Assembly (NCBI RefSeq): GCF_032248695.1
Contig: NZ_JAVHXC010000002.1
Coordinates: 248,001 to 312,000 of the forward strand
Origin: Dietzia sp032248695
GTDB lineage: Bacteria > Actinomycetota > Actinomycetes > Mycobacteriales > Mycobacteriaceae
Length of the DNA: 64,000 nt
Direction of reading: 5' to 3'
Shown: positions 18,989 through 27,740 of the stretch, piece after piece
Numbering within the stretch: the first letter of the stretch is position 1
Layout: every line of letters begins with the position of its first letter
Made by a program: the position numbers and the translations under genes
The notes under the pieces: model-generated
Seen by the model: the letters and a program-made list of their open reading frames with translations, nothing else
Told to the model about the DNA's origin: nothing
Databases searched by the model: none

Positions 18989-20764
18989 ATGTCCCCGCTG
19001 CCCACCGAGGCCACCGTCCGGTTCCGCGCCGCCCGAGACTTCCTCCAGGCCCACGCGCAGGACTACGACGCCGCCCGGGACGGCTTCGCCTGGCCCGAGC
19101 TCGACGAGTGGAACTGGGCGCTGAACTGGTTCGACGTCCAGGCCGAGGGCAACGACGATCCCGCACTGTGGATCGTCGAGGAGCACGACGGCGGCGGCGC
19201 CCCGACCGAGGCGAAGTACTCGTTCGACGAGATGCGCGTCCGCTCGGACCGCACGGCCAACTGGCTACGCGATCAGGGCGTGGAGCCCGGCGACCGCATC
19301 CTGCTCATGCTGGCCAACCAGGTCGAACTGTGGGACGTCATGCTGGCCGTCATCAAGCTGGGCGCCGTGGTCATCCCCGCGACCACGCTGCTGGCCGAGG
19401 GCGACCTGCGCGACCGGATCGCCCGCGGCGGGATCAAGCACGTCATCGCGCGTGCCGAGCTGGCCGAGCGATTCGCCGCGATCCCCGGCGACTATCAGCG
19501 CATCTCGGTCGGCGGAGCCGGCGCGGGTGACGCCGGCGGCGGAGCCGGCGCGGGTGGCGCGGTCGGCGGCGCCCCGGACGGGTGGACCGACCTGGCGGGC
19601 GCGATGGACGCCTCCCCCGACTTCACCCCGAGCCACACCACCCACGCCGACGACACCCTGCTGCTGTACTTCACCTCCGGGACCACCAGCAAGCCCAAGC
19701 TCGTCGAGCACACGCACGCCTCCTACCCGGCCGGCCACCTGTCGACCATGTACTGGATCGGCCTGCAGCCCGGCGACGTCCACCTCAACGTCTCCTCGCC
19801 GGGGTGGGCCAAGCACGCCTGGTCCAACGTCTTCACCCCGTGGATCGCGGGCTCGTGCGTGTTCATCTACAACTACTCCCGCTTCGACGCCACGGCGATG
19901 ATGCGGGAGATGGACCGCTGCGGAGTGACGAGCCTGTGCTGCCCGCCGACGGTGTGGCGCATGCTCATCCAGGCCGACCTCACCCAGCTGCAGGTGCCGC
20001 CGCGACTGGCGGTGGGCGCCGGCGAGCCGCTGAACCCCGAGGTGATCGGCCGCGTCCGCGACGCGTGGGGCGTGACCATCCGCGACGGGTTCGGCCAGAC
20101 CGAGACCACCGTGCAGATCGCCAACACCCCCGGTCAGCCCATCAAGGACGGCTCCATGGGCCGCCCGTGCCCCGGCTTCGACGTGGCGCTGGTCGACCCG
20201 GCCACCGGGCAGGAGGTCACCGGCGACGGGGCCGAGGGCGAGATCTGCCTGCGCCTCGACCCGCGTCCGCTCGGCCTCATGGTCGGCTACCACGGCGACC
20301 CCGAGCGGACCGCCGCCGCCTACGCGGACGGTTTCTACCACACCGGCGACGTGGGCTCGCGGGACGCGGACGGCTACATCACCTACGTGGGCCGCACCGA
20401 CGACGTGTTCAAGTCCTCGGACTACCGGATCTCCCCGTTCGAGCTCGAGTCCGTGCTGCTCGAGCACCCGGCCGTGGCCGAGGCGGCCGTCGTCCCCTCC
20501 CCCGACCCCGTCCGGCTGAGCGTGCCCAAGGCGTTCGTCGTCCTCGCCGGCGACTGGCAGCCGAACGAGGACACCGCGCGGGAGATCTTCGAGTACTCGC
20601 GCACCCACCTGGCCGGCTACAAGCGGATCCGCCGACTGCAGTTCACGGATCTGCCCAAGACGATCTCGGGCAAGATCCGGCGCGTGGAGCTGCGCAGGGC
20701 CGAGGTCGACAACGGGCCGTCGGTGGACTTCCCCGGCGAGTTCCGCGAGGAGGCGCTGCGCTGA
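18989..20764 (+). CDS. Acyl-CoA synthetase, medium-chain (MACS/acetyl-CoA synthetase-like) type
   Basis: 591-residue AMP-forming ligase. The nucleotide motif is YFTSGTTSKPKLVEHTH, the A5-type motif DGFGQTETTVQIANTPG, the hinge region FYHTGDVGSRDADGYITYVGRTDDVFKSSDYRISPFELE, and the catalytic Lys lies in LPKTISGKIRRVELR. This pattern, with an N-terminal NWALNWFD segment, is that of medium-chain acyl-CoA synthetases. Around residues 174-195 a Gly/Ala-rich in-frame repeat (DNA 19511-19556) forms a flexible insertion before the catalytic core. The ATG follows an AGGAG-like element. It diverges from the valine operon, so a branched-chain or medium-chain acid is a reasonable substrate. Confidence 0.9.
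   Translation: MSPLPTEATVRFRAARDFLQAHAQDYDAARDGFAWPELDEWNWALNWFDVQAEGNDDPALWIVEEHDGGGAPTEAKYSFDEMRVRSDRTANWLRDQGVEPGDRILLMLANQVELWDVMLAVIKLGAVVIPATTLLAEGDLRDRIARGGIKHVIARAELAERFAAIPGDYQRISVGGAGAGDAGGGAGAGGAVGGAPDGWTDLAGAMDASPDFTPSHTTHADDTLLLYFTSGTTSKPKLVEHTHASYPAGHLSTMYWIGLQPGDVHLNVSSPGWAKHAWSNVFTPWIAGSCVFIYNYSRFDATAMMREMDRCGVTSLCCPPTVWRMLIQADLTQLQVPPRLAVGAGEPLNPEVIGRVRDAWGVTIRDGFGQTETTVQIANTPGQPIKDGSMGRPCPGFDVALVDPATGQEVTGDGAEGEICLRLDPRPLGLMVGYHGDPERTAAAYADGFYHTGDVGSRDADGYITYVGRTDDVFKSSDYRISPFELESVLLEHPAVAEAAVVPSPDPVRLSVPKAFVVLAGDWQPNEDTAREIFEYSRTHLAGYKRIRRLQFTDLPKTISGKIRRVELRRAEVDNGPSVDFPGEFREEALR
19511..19556 (+). repeat. Two copies of a 19-base in-frame repeat, 27-base period
   Basis: GGCGGAGCCGGCGCGGGTG occurs exactly at 19511-19529 and 19538-19556. 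The 27-base period adds nine codons per unit, giving a Gly/Ala-rich linker without a frameshift. Such units can vary in number by slippage. Confidence 0.85.
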
Positions 20765-20793
20765 CCACGGCGTGACCGGCGGGCGTCCCCCAC

Positions 20794-20808
20794 GCGGGCG
20801 GCGCCCGC
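20794..20808. terminator. GC hairpin between convergent genes
   Basis: GCGGGC (20794-20799) pairs with GCCCGC (20803-20808), and CACGC/GCGTG flanks extend it with a mismatch. It is the only strong stem in the 54 bases between the ends of the acyl-CoA synthetase and SDR genes. Confidence 0.45.
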
Positions 20809-20818
20809 CGCGGGCGTG

Positions 20819-21712
20819 TCAGGCCCGGATGAGGCCGTCGATCTCCTCCGGGGTCCACGGGGGGTTGTCGTGGAAGTCGCGGTACGCGAGGATCTGCGCC
20901 TCGGGTGTCGGGAAGCGGCCGATGAACCCGCCGGAGCCGGCGAACACGCCCCCGGTGACCCCCTCGGACAGCTCCGAGACCAGATAGGTGTAGAGGGGCG
21001 CGACGTACTCCGGTCCCGCCGGGTCGAGCGCGCCCGCCACGCTGAGCTCGTCGAGCATGCCCCGTCGCCCGAGCTCGCGGATCTGCTCCTCGTACCCGTC
21101 ACCGCTGGACAGTCGTGTCCGCGCGCCCGGGCAGACGACGTTGGTCCGGATCCCGTACTCGGCCAGCTCCGCGGCCAACGCCATGGTCAGCGACGTCACC
21201 GCTCCCTTGCCGGCCGGGTAACCGGTGCCACCGTAGTCACCCTTCCACGCGAACGACGACGTGGTGACGATCGCCCCCGATCCCGCCTCCACGAGGTGGG
21301 GGGCGAACACCCGGCACGGGGCGAACACGGTACCCAGGTGGGCGTCCATGAGATCGGCGAACTCGGAGTGGGAGACGGTGAGGATCGAGGAACCGGCGGG
21401 TTCGGCCACCCCGGCGCAGGTGATGAGGCCGAGCACGGTCGAGTCGCCCTCGCGGGCCCGCGCGAGCATCTCCTCGGCGACCTCGGGGGCGTGCGCGGGT
21501 CCGGTCACTCCTGTGATCCGGCCCGTCGACCGCGCGGCGAGGTCGTCGACCTGTTCTGCCAGCGCTGTCGCATCCCGCCCGTTGAGCACCACGTCCGCGC
21601 CGCGGGCGGCGAGGTCCTCGGCCACCGCGGCCCCGATCCCCCGGGACGAGCCGGTGACGGCGACGACCCGTCCGTCCAGCCGGAGTCCCGGGTCCCGACC
21701 CTCCCTCGTCAT
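20819..21712 (-). CDS. Short-chain dehydrogenase/reductase, end of CYP51-locus operon
   Basis: 297-residue SDR. The NAD(P) motif is TGSSRGIG near residue 20. The catalytic set is Ser in VTTSSFAWKGD and Tyr-x3-Lys in GTGYPAGKGAVTSL. The C-terminal 60 residues (EVTGGVFAGSGGFIGRF and DNPPWTPEEIDGLIRA-like end) resemble the extra tail seen in beta-oxidation-type 3-hydroxyacyl-CoA dehydrogenases of MFE-2 type. That suggests oxidation of a steroid- or isoprenoid-type 3-hydroxyacyl-CoA (inference). The ATG overlaps the stop of the acyl-CoA synthetase (ATGA). It is the last gene of a leftward run that begins at the TetR gene near 29535. Confidence 0.88.
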   Translation of the reverse strand: MTREGRDPGLRLDGRVVAVTGSSRGIGAAVAEDLAARGADVVLNGRDATALAEQVDDLAARSTGRITGVTGPAHAPEVAEEMLARAREGDSTVLGLITCAGVAEPAGSSILTVSHSEFADLMDAHLGTVFAPCRVFAPHLVEAGSGAIVTTSSFAWKGDYGGTGYPAGKGAVTSLTMALAAELAEYGIRTNVVCPGARTRLSSGDGYEEQIRELGRRGMLDELSVAGALDPAGPEYVAPLYTYLVSELSEGVTGGVFAGSGGFIGRFPTPEAQILAYRDFHDNPPWTPEEIDGLIRA

Positions 21713-23370
21713 GACCGCGAGCCCACCGGGTCGGCGCGGCGGTCGTGATCGGGGGCCCGGGCGGCGAGGACCCGCTTCGCCCAGCCGTAGTCGGTCTTGC
21801 TGCTGGGGTGGCGCTCGACCGTCTCGACCACCCAGTAGGCGACGGGGACCTTGAAACCCGCCAGGGTCCCGCGCAGGTCCTTCTCGAGGGCCTCGAAGTC
21901 CCCCACGTGCCCCTCGGCCCACTCGATCACGGCCCCGACCCGGTGCCCGAACCTCTCGTCGGGTACCCCGAGCGCCACCGCGTCCTGCACGCCGTCGGCC
22001 GCCTTGAGCGCGGACTCGACCTCCTCGGCGAAGATCTTCTCCCCGCCGGAGTTGATGACCTGGCTGCCGCGTCCGAGCATGATGATGGAATCCGGGCCGT
22101 CGTACCTCCCCCGGTCCCCGGTGAACACACGTCGGACGCCCGCGATCTCGCGGAAGGTCTCGGCGGATTTGGCCTCGTCCTTGTAGTAGCCGCTGGGCTG
22201 GTAGCCGGACTTGACGATCCACCCGATCTCCGTGGAGTCGTCGGGGAGGAGCTCGTCGAAGTCGTCGACCAGCTGCAGGTGGGCTCCTCGCGGGATGCGG
22301 GGACCGCGGTCGGCGAACAGCGAACCGTCGTCGAGGTCGGCCCTGGTGGCGACCCCGAGCCCGCCGAAGCCGCTCTCGGACGACCCGAACGCGTCCATGA
22401 TCATGAGATCGGGCCGCAGTTCGAGCAGCTCGGCCTTGACCGACGGGGAGAACAGCGCGGCCCCGGAGCTGACCATGAACACGCTCGAGGTGTCCGCGCC
22501 GGTCTCGCGCATGTGCGCGAGCATCGGCCGCACCATGGCGTCCCCGGCGACGATCACGATCTGGATCTTCTCGCTGACGATCTCTCCCACGACGTCCGCG
22601 GCCCGGAAGTGCGGCAGATAGTGACACGTGCCGCCCGAGAACAGGGCGGTGAAACTGGGCATCAGCCCGGACGTGTGGATGAGCGGCAACAGGACGAGGT
22701 ATCGCGCCGGGTCACCACCCAGTCCCGAGCGGGACTGGTGGAACTCGTCGGGCACGGGCTCACCGGTGTAGTAGTCGGCGCCTCCGGCCAGGCTCCGCCA
22801 CAGGTCCTCCTGACGCCACATCACCCCCTTCGGCTTGCCGGTGGTGCCGCCGGTGAAGACCAGGAACAGGTCGTCGGCGCTGCGGTCGGCCGGGACCCGT
22901 TCCGGGGAGGCCGCCGCGAGGGCCTCCCCGGCGTCGAGCGCATCGTCGGGCAGGTCCGGAACCCCGGAGCCGTCGTCCACCGCGATGAGGAGCCGCAACG
23001 TCTCCAGTCCCTCCGCCGCCGCCGCCACGGCCGGCGCGAACTCGCGGTGGAAGACCAGAGCGCACGCGTCCGAATAGTCGTAGAGGTATCGCAGTTCGGA
23101 TCCCGCGTAGCGGTAGTTGATGCTGATGGGGACCGCGCGGAGCTTGAGGACGCCGAGGAAGAGCGCGATGCAGTCGACGCCGTTGCGCAGGTGGATCGCG
23201 ACGTGCGCCCCGGCACCCACCCCGCGGGAGGCGAGGACGTCGGCCCACCGGTTGGCCTCGGCGTCCAGGTCGGCGTAGGTGAGGCGGCGCTCGTCCTCCA
23301 CCACCGCCAGTCGGTCGCTGCCGTACGCGTCCGCCGCGTGCTCGAACAGGTCTGCGAAGTTGTGTGCCAT
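21709..23370 (-). CDS. Acyl-CoA synthetase, FadD19/FadD17-like
   Basis: 553-residue AMP-forming ligase. Its nucleotide motif FTGGTTGKPKGVMWRQEDLWRSLAGG is of the TGGTTG-x-PKGVxWRQ type seen in steroid side-chain CoA ligases of actinobacteria. Other family parts are SSGAALFSPSVKAELLELRPDL, FGSSESGFGG, FTGDRGRYDGPDSIIMLGRGSQVINSGGEKIFAEEVE and the C-terminal HPSSKTDYGWAKR region, where the usual catalytic Lys sits in a shortened motif. It lies 36 bases downstream of the unrecognised 424-residue gene and is coupled to the SDR. A sterol-derived or long branched acid is the best guess for the substrate. Confidence 0.88.
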   Translation of the reverse strand: MAHNFADLFEHAADAYGSDRLAVVEDERRLTYADLDAEANRWADVLASRGVGAGAHVAIHLRNGVDCIALFLGVLKLRAVPISINYRYAGSELRYLYDYSDACALVFHREFAPAVAAAAEGLETLRLLIAVDDGSGVPDLPDDALDAGEALAAASPERVPADRSADDLFLVFTGGTTGKPKGVMWRQEDLWRSLAGGADYYTGEPVPDEFHQSRSGLGGDPARYLVLLPLIHTSGLMPSFTALFSGGTCHYLPHFRAADVVGEIVSEKIQIVIVAGDAMVRPMLAHMRETGADTSSVFMVSSGAALFSPSVKAELLELRPDLMIMDAFGSSESGFGGLGVATRADLDDGSLFADRGPRIPRGAHLQLVDDFDELLPDDSTEIGWIVKSGYQPSGYYKDEAKSAETFREIAGVRRVFTGDRGRYDGPDSIIMLGRGSQVINSGGEKIFAEEVESALKAADGVQDAVALGVPDERFGHRVGAVIEWAEGHVGDFEALEKDLRGTLAGFKVPVAYWVVETVERHPSSKTDYGWAKRVLAARAPDHDRRADPVGSRS

Positions 23371-23406
23371 GACTGGTCCTCCGGAGTGTGACGGCGGGTC
23401 GGGCGC

Positions 23407-24681
23407 TCAGACGGGGGTGATGGGAAGTGCGTTCCGCCTGGGTCCGAAGTCGAAGGCCGCGCCGGTGCTGATGCGGGTCACGGCCACCTCCTCGAACTCC
23501 TCTGCGGGCCGGTCCCCCATCCGCAGGACGGCCTCGACTCGTGTGCCGCCGGTGGGGACGCGCTCGACCGTCCAGTGCGGGTCCACCGCCCGGGCCGCGG
23601 CGGCGAGCGGCCGGAGTCCGTCGCGGGCGAGCAGGGGTAGCCAGGTGTCGTCGGCGAACCCGTCCGCGGTCGTGTCCCAGTGGACGGTCAGCCCGGTGCC
23701 GTCGGCGGACACCTCGGACGAGTACCCGGTGTAGGCGGTGGGGCCGGCGAGCGGGTGCACGTCGAGAACCGCCGCGAGCCCCGGGGCGTCCGCGGCGACA
23801 CCCAGGACGTCCCGGATCCGGCCCGCGGCGACCCCGGCGATCCCGGTGGCCTGGTAGGCGAGCAGTCGGTCGGCGACCCCGGCATCCGAGCGACGTCGGA
23901 CCGACTGGTGGAATCCCACGGCGAGCAGGTGCATCTGGAGGTAGACCTCGCGGATGATCCTGATGAGTGCGGCGGAGGTGAACTCCGTGAAGACCAGGTC
24001 GCTGAGCAACGGCCCGGCGTAGTCGTCGCGCTCACCCTCCCCCGTGGTGTCGCGGGGTGCCGGCGGGTCGAACCGGAACCCGACCACGCGGCTCGACGCC
24101 GACTCGACGGCGGGCTCGGGGAACGGGAACGGCTCCGCGTCGGGATCGATCCGCACCCGCCAGTGGCAGTGCGGCGTCCGGCCCTCGGGGCTGCGGGGCG
24201 GCCGATGGATCGGCTCGACCACGGCCAGCGGGTTGGTGGCCAGGGCCGTGGCGGGGAACGTGGGGTCCTCGATGTCGTGACACATCGTCGTGACCAGGCG
24301 GTCCCCCATCGGCTCGACGTCCATGAGCGCGCCGCAGTGGTCGAGCCAGAACTCCCCGTTGTCGTGGTCGCTCACGGCATAGCGGAAGTCCATGAACTCG
24401 GGCGGGGCACCGACGTCGAGCTGGAACCCCTTGAAGATCTCGGCGACCCCGTCGCCGGTGATGGACAGCGCCTCCTTCATACGCTTCGCGTAGTGCGGGC
24501 TGGCGGCCTGCCACTCCTCGATCGCGACGTCACGCATGCCGTCGACGCCGAACTCGCCGAGCAGGGCCGGCATCCCGGCCCGGTCGATGAGCTGCCCGAT
24601 GAGGAGCAGGTCCGGCAGGAGCCGGGCGAGTGTCGGGTGGGACAGGGACTCGAGAGGATCACGCGGTGACGGGGTGGCCAT
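23407..24681 (-). CDS. Conserved-looking protein of unknown function, 424 residues
   Basis: No family was recognised. The protein starts MATPSPRDPLESLSHPT, 5 bases after the SnoaL-like gene's stop. It contains no signal peptide or membrane helix. A central part is rich in His, Cys and acidic residues (DHCGALMDVEPMG, TTMCHDIEDPTFPATALATN, PHCHWRVRIDPD; about residues 105-190), which could bind a metal or a thioester. The C-terminal half is alpha-helical with Ala-rich runs. Codon use is like its neighbours. Position between a SnoaL-like protein and a FadD19-like ligase in an operon with CYP51 suggests a catalytic or ligand-binding role in the same pathway. An in-frame upstream extension of the reading frame overlaps the previous gene and was rejected. 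Confidence 0.75.
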   Translation of the reverse strand: MATPSPRDPLESLSHPTLARLLPDLLLIGQLIDRAGMPALLGEFGVDGMRDVAIEEWQAASPHYAKRMKEALSITGDGVAEIFKGFQLDVGAPPEFMDFRYAVSDHDNGEFWLDHCGALMDVEPMGDRLVTTMCHDIEDPTFPATALATNPLAVVEPIHRPPRSPEGRTPHCHWRVRIDPDAEPFPFPEPAVESASSRVVGFRFDPPAPRDTTGEGERDDYAGPLLSDLVFTEFTSAALIRIIREVYLQMHLLAVGFHQSVRRRSDAGVADRLLAYQATGIAGVAAGRIRDVLGVAADAPGLAAVLDVHPLAGPTAYTGYSSEVSADGTGLTVHWDTTADGFADDTWLPLLARDGLRPLAAAARAVDPHWTVERVPTGGTRVEAVLRMGDRPAEEFEEVAVTRISTGAAFDFGPRRNALPITPV

Positions 24682-24686
24682 GGGGA

Positions 24687-25271
24687 TCAGACCTCGTCCG
24701 GCGAGGAGACTGGCCACAGCGGGGCCGGGCTGTCCTCGAGGCGGTACCAGCCGGCCGGCTTGCCGCCCGCGCCCTCGAAGCGCTTCTTCATGGACGGGGT
24801 CAACGCGTCCGCCTCGTACATGCGCATCATCAGGTCCACGACGTTGCCGAAGTCGAAGAAGTCGCGCTGCCAGGCCCACTGCTGGTTGCCATTGTAGAGG
24901 AACCACGAGCCACCCAGACCGTGCACCTCGTAGGGCTTGCCGGTCTTGGGGTCGACGGTGGCACGGGCGATCTGCTTCCACAGGCACAGCACGTCGCCGG
25001 TCTCGGGGTCGATGATCGTGCGGATGTAGGGGTACTCCCAGCCGTCCAGCCCCTCCATCTCCTGGCCGAGGGCGATGTCGCGGATCTCGTCGCGACCGAC
25101 GGCCATGAAGTCGTCCTTGGTGCCGTAGTTCCAGCCGTAGGTCGCGTCCTCGGCGAAGAACTCGGCGAGGGGCTTCCAGTCCCTGTTGCGCTCACATTCG
25201 GCGTTGGCCTCGATCCATCGGTCGACGAACTCGGCGATCTCGGCGCGGTCGAAACGGGTCACGTCATTCAC
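24687..25271 (-). CDS. SnoaL-like / NTF2-fold protein (Rv0762c-like position)
   Basis: 194-residue protein with the cone-shaped NTF2/SnoaL pattern: an N-terminal helix (EIAEFVDRWIEANAECERNRDWKPLAEFFAEDA, split over two helices), then YGWNYGTKDDFMAVGRDEIRD and several Trp/Tyr-rich strands (GGSWFLYNGNQQWAWQRDFFDFG). Such folds act as small isomerases, cyclases or ligand binders. The M. tuberculosis CYP51 operon also has a small conserved gene (Rv0762c) right after the ferredoxin. Equivalence is likely by position but not proven. There is a 95-base gap from the ferredoxin stop with no clear terminator, so it is probably co-transcribed. Confidence 0.82.
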   Translation of the reverse strand: MNDVTRFDRAEIAEFVDRWIEANAECERNRDWKPLAEFFAEDATYGWNYGTKDDFMAVGRDEIRDIALGQEMEGLDGWEYPYIRTIIDPETGDVLCLWKQIARATVDPKTGKPYEVHGLGGSWFLYNGNQQWAWQRDFFDFGNVVDLMMRMYEADALTPSMKKRFEGAGGKPAGWYRLEDSPAPLWPVSSPDEV

Positions 25272-25366
25272 TCCTGGGTGTGGGTTCCGGAGGTCCCCGG
25301 TCCGGCACGTACCGGCCGGGGGTCACTCCTCCGGGTCTGCAGGTGGGGAATCTGTTCTCGGGACGG

Positions 25367-25567
25367 TCACTCACCGACCAGGCGCAGGGCCTGGGTCGGG
25401 CAGTACTTCACGGCGTCTCTGACCGCGTCGAGCTGGTCGTCGGGGATGTCCCCGCGCTTCGCGCGGGCCTTGGCCTCGGAACCCTTGCCGACGGTGAACC
25501 AGTCGGGGGCCTCGGCCTGACATTCGGCGTGGCCCTGACACAGGTCGAAGTCGACCTCGACGCGCAT
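25367..25567 (-). CDS. [3Fe-4S]-type ferredoxin, redox partner of CYP51
   Basis: 66-residue ferredoxin with Cys10, Cys16 and Cys56 as cluster ligands. His13 stands where a fourth cysteine would be in a [4Fe-4S] protein, and the last cysteine is followed by Pro (KYCPTQAL). This is the pattern of P450-associated [3Fe-4S] ferredoxins. The ATG overlaps the CYP51 stop by one base (TGATG). The same gene pair occurs as Rv0764c-Rv0763c in M. tuberculosis, where the ferredoxin donates electrons to CYP51. A second P450 in the operon may share it. Confidence 0.94.
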   Translation of the reverse strand: MRVEVDFDLCQGHAECQAEAPDWFTVGKGSEAKARAKRGDIPDDQLDAVRDAVKYCPTQALRLVGE

Positions 25568-26949
25568 CACAACACCCGCCTCCGGTAGCGGACCTTGCAG
25601 GGCTGGGCCAGCTGGACGACCATCTTCGAGTGGTCGTTGTGGTAGCTCTCCTCGGGCTGCGCGAGCTCGAACTCGAACTCCCGGAGCAGGACCGAGAAGA
25701 TGGCCTTGATCTGCAGCTGGGCGAACGCCGCGCCCACGCAGCGGTGCCGGCCCGCACCGAACGGGATCCACGTCCAGCGGTTGACGATGTCCTCCTGCCT
25801 CGGCTCGAAGTAGCGGTCCGGGTCGAAGGAGTCGGCGTCGGGGAAGTCTTCCGGGAGCCGGTTGGACACCGCCGGCGAGGCGGCGACGGTCTGGCCGGCC
25901 CGGACCACGAAGTCGTCGATCTTGACGTCCTCCTGCGCGACCCGCATGAGGATGATGAGCGGCGGGTGCAGCCGCAGGGTCTCCTTGAGCGCGTTCTCGA
26001 CCTTCGGCATCTGGCGGAGCGCGCCGAAGCTGTACTCGGCCCCGTCGGCGTAGATCTCGTCGAGCTCGGCGAGGACCTGCTCCATGTACTCCGGGTGGCG
26101 CAGGAGCTCGATGAGCATCCAGGCGCTGGTGCCCGACGTGGTGTGGTGGCCGGCGAACATCATGGAGATGAAGATCCCGGTCACCTCGTTCGGGGTGAAC
26201 CGGTGGGTGCCGTCCTCGTCCTTGATCGACACCAGCACGTCGAGGAGGTCGCGGTCCTCCTTGTCGGCCGGCGGATTGGCGATCCGCTCGTCCATGATCG
26301 CCGAGACGAGCTCCACGAGTCCCTCGCGGGCGGCGTCCCGTCGACGGAAGGATTCGATGTCCGCGTACGGGTCGATGTACGCGTGGGGGTCGGTCCCCTG
26401 CTCCAGATCGTGGTACAGGTGCGCGAACCGGGCGTCGAGCTGTTCGCGGAACTTCGGCCCGATGAGACAGGCCGACGAGGTGTAGATGGTCAGCTCGGAG
26501 AACCACTCGAGCAGGTCGATTTCGCCCTCGTCGCCCCAGTCCGCGACCATCCGCTCGACCTCGCGCGGGATGGTGACGGCGTGCTGACGCATGTGCTCCC
26601 CGCGGAGGGCGGTGTTGTGCAGCATCTCCGACCGCCGCTCCGGGCTGGCGTCGAACACGACGCCCTCCCCGAACACCGGCGTCATGAACGGGTAGGCGGC
26701 CGCCTGGTCGAGGGCCTCGTCCGGGGCGCGGAAGAACGCCTCGTTCGCGGCGGCCCCGGACGCGAGGCAGATGTCGCGGTCGGCGATCCGGAAGATCCCC
26801 AACTCACCGCATTCCTCCCGGACCCGCCAGAACAGACTGATGGGATCGGTGCGGAGCTCGTCCATGTGGCCGAGGTCGCCCTCGCCCCCGGACACGCGGG
26901 TCGGCTCTCTCAGGGACGAGAAGTCGACCGGGTTCTCTGTGCTGGTCAC
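25567..26949 (-). CDS. cyp51: Sterol 14-alpha-demethylase (CYP51)
   Basis: 460-residue P450. The I-helix is FAGHHTTSGTSAWMLIELLRHP, the K-helix NALKETLRLHPPLIILMRVA, and the heme loop FGAGRHRCVGAAFAQLQIKAIFSVLLREFEF with ligand Cys404. These and the end SYHNDHSKMVVQLAQP are nearly identical to M. tuberculosis CYP51 as remembered. The HxTS-type GHHTTSG stretch replaces the usual acid-Thr pair, as in all CYP51s. CYP51 removes the 14-alpha-methyl group of lanosterol-type sterols, but the natural substrate in sterol-free actinobacteria is unsettled. The GTG start overlaps the SDR stop (GTGA). It is co-transcribed with ferredoxin, SDR and CYP123-like genes. Confidence 0.97.
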   Translation of the reverse strand: MTSTENPVDFSSLREPTRVSGGEGDLGHMDELRTDPISLFWRVREECGELGIFRIADRDICLASGAAANEAFFRAPDEALDQAAAYPFMTPVFGEGVVFDASPERRSEMLHNTALRGEHMRQHAVTIPREVERMVADWGDEGEIDLLEWFSELTIYTSSACLIGPKFREQLDARFAHLYHDLEQGTDPHAYIDPYADIESFRRRDAAREGLVELVSAIMDERIANPPADKEDRDLLDVLVSIKDEDGTHRFTPNEVTGIFISMMFAGHHTTSGTSAWMLIELLRHPEYMEQVLAELDEIYADGAEYSFGALRQMPKVENALKETLRLHPPLIILMRVAQEDVKIDDFVVRAGQTVAASPAVSNRLPEDFPDADSFDPDRYFEPRQEDIVNRWTWIPFGAGRHRCVGAAFAQLQIKAIFSVLLREFEFELAQPEESYHNDHSKMVVQLAQPCKVRYRRRVL

Positions 26950-27740
26950 GAGTAGTCCTCCTCGATGGGGGCCTCCGGCTGGATCTCCAGCTCGGTGATC
27001 TGGGCGCCTCGGGGCATCGACACCATGGCGGCGACTCCCCGGGCGAGGTCGGCGGGCTTGCACATCCGTGGGTGACGACCGAACCCGTGCCTGACCCATT
27101 CGTTGATGACGGCCTCGGCGGTGTCCTGGTCGAACTCGGTGCCCATCTCGGTCATCACCGGGCCCGGGCGGACGACGCCGAGCCGGACGCCCGTGCCCTC
27201 GAGCTCCCGGCGGGCCTGGGTGGCCATCGTCTCCAGGCCCGCCTTGGCGGCGACGTACGCACCCGACCGGGGCCGGGCCGTGTAGGCGACGTCGGAGCCG
27301 ATGAGCACGACGTCCCCGCGGCGGCGTCCGATCATGCCGGGCAGCACCGCGTGCAACAGGCGGTGGACGGCGAGCAGATGGATGTCGATCTGGGCGGCGA
27401 AGTCCTCCGGGGACAGCTCCCAGACCCGGGCCATCTTCAGGCTTCCCGCGCTGGACACCAGCACCTCGGGCTCCCCGTAGGCCTCGGTGGCCGCGGTGAC
27501 GAACCCGGTGACGGAGTCGGCGTCAGTGACGTCGACCGCCCGCGCCGTCGCCTCGCCACCGGCCTCGCGGATGGATCGGACGAGGTCGTCGAGGCGGTCG
27601 GCCCGGCGGGCGCCGACGACGACCGGGTGGCCGAGCGCCGCCAGGGCCTCGGCGGACGCACGGCCGATGCCCGAGGAGGCCCCGGTGACCAGCGCGGGCC
27701 TGGCCGAGGCCTCGGGATGCGGCGGGAACCTCAGGCTCAT
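26946..27740 (-). CDS. Short-chain dehydrogenase (Rv0765c-like)
   Basis: 264-residue SDR with TGASSGIG near residue 20 for NAD(P) and NAG-equivalent VSSAGSLKMA. The active site is Ser in VVLIGSDVAYTARP and Tyr-x3-Lys in SGAYVAAKAGLETM. It sits between CYP51 and the CYP123-like gene with 4-base overlaps on both sides, exactly as Rv0765c does in M. tuberculosis. A role in oxidising an alcohol made by one of the two P450s is inferred from this position. The C-terminal tail EAPIEEDYS is acidic. Confidence 0.92.
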   Translation of the reverse strand: MSLRFPPHPEASARPALVTGASSGIGRASAEALAALGHPVVVGARRADRLDDLVRSIREAGGEATARAVDVTDADSVTGFVTAATEAYGEPEVLVSSAGSLKMARVWELSPEDFAAQIDIHLLAVHRLLHAVLPGMIGRRRGDVVLIGSDVAYTARPRSGAYVAAKAGLETMATQARRELEGTGVRLGVVRPGPVMTEMGTEFDQDTAEAVINEWVRHGFGRHPRMCKPADLARGVAAMVSMPRGAQITELEIQPEAPIEEDYS

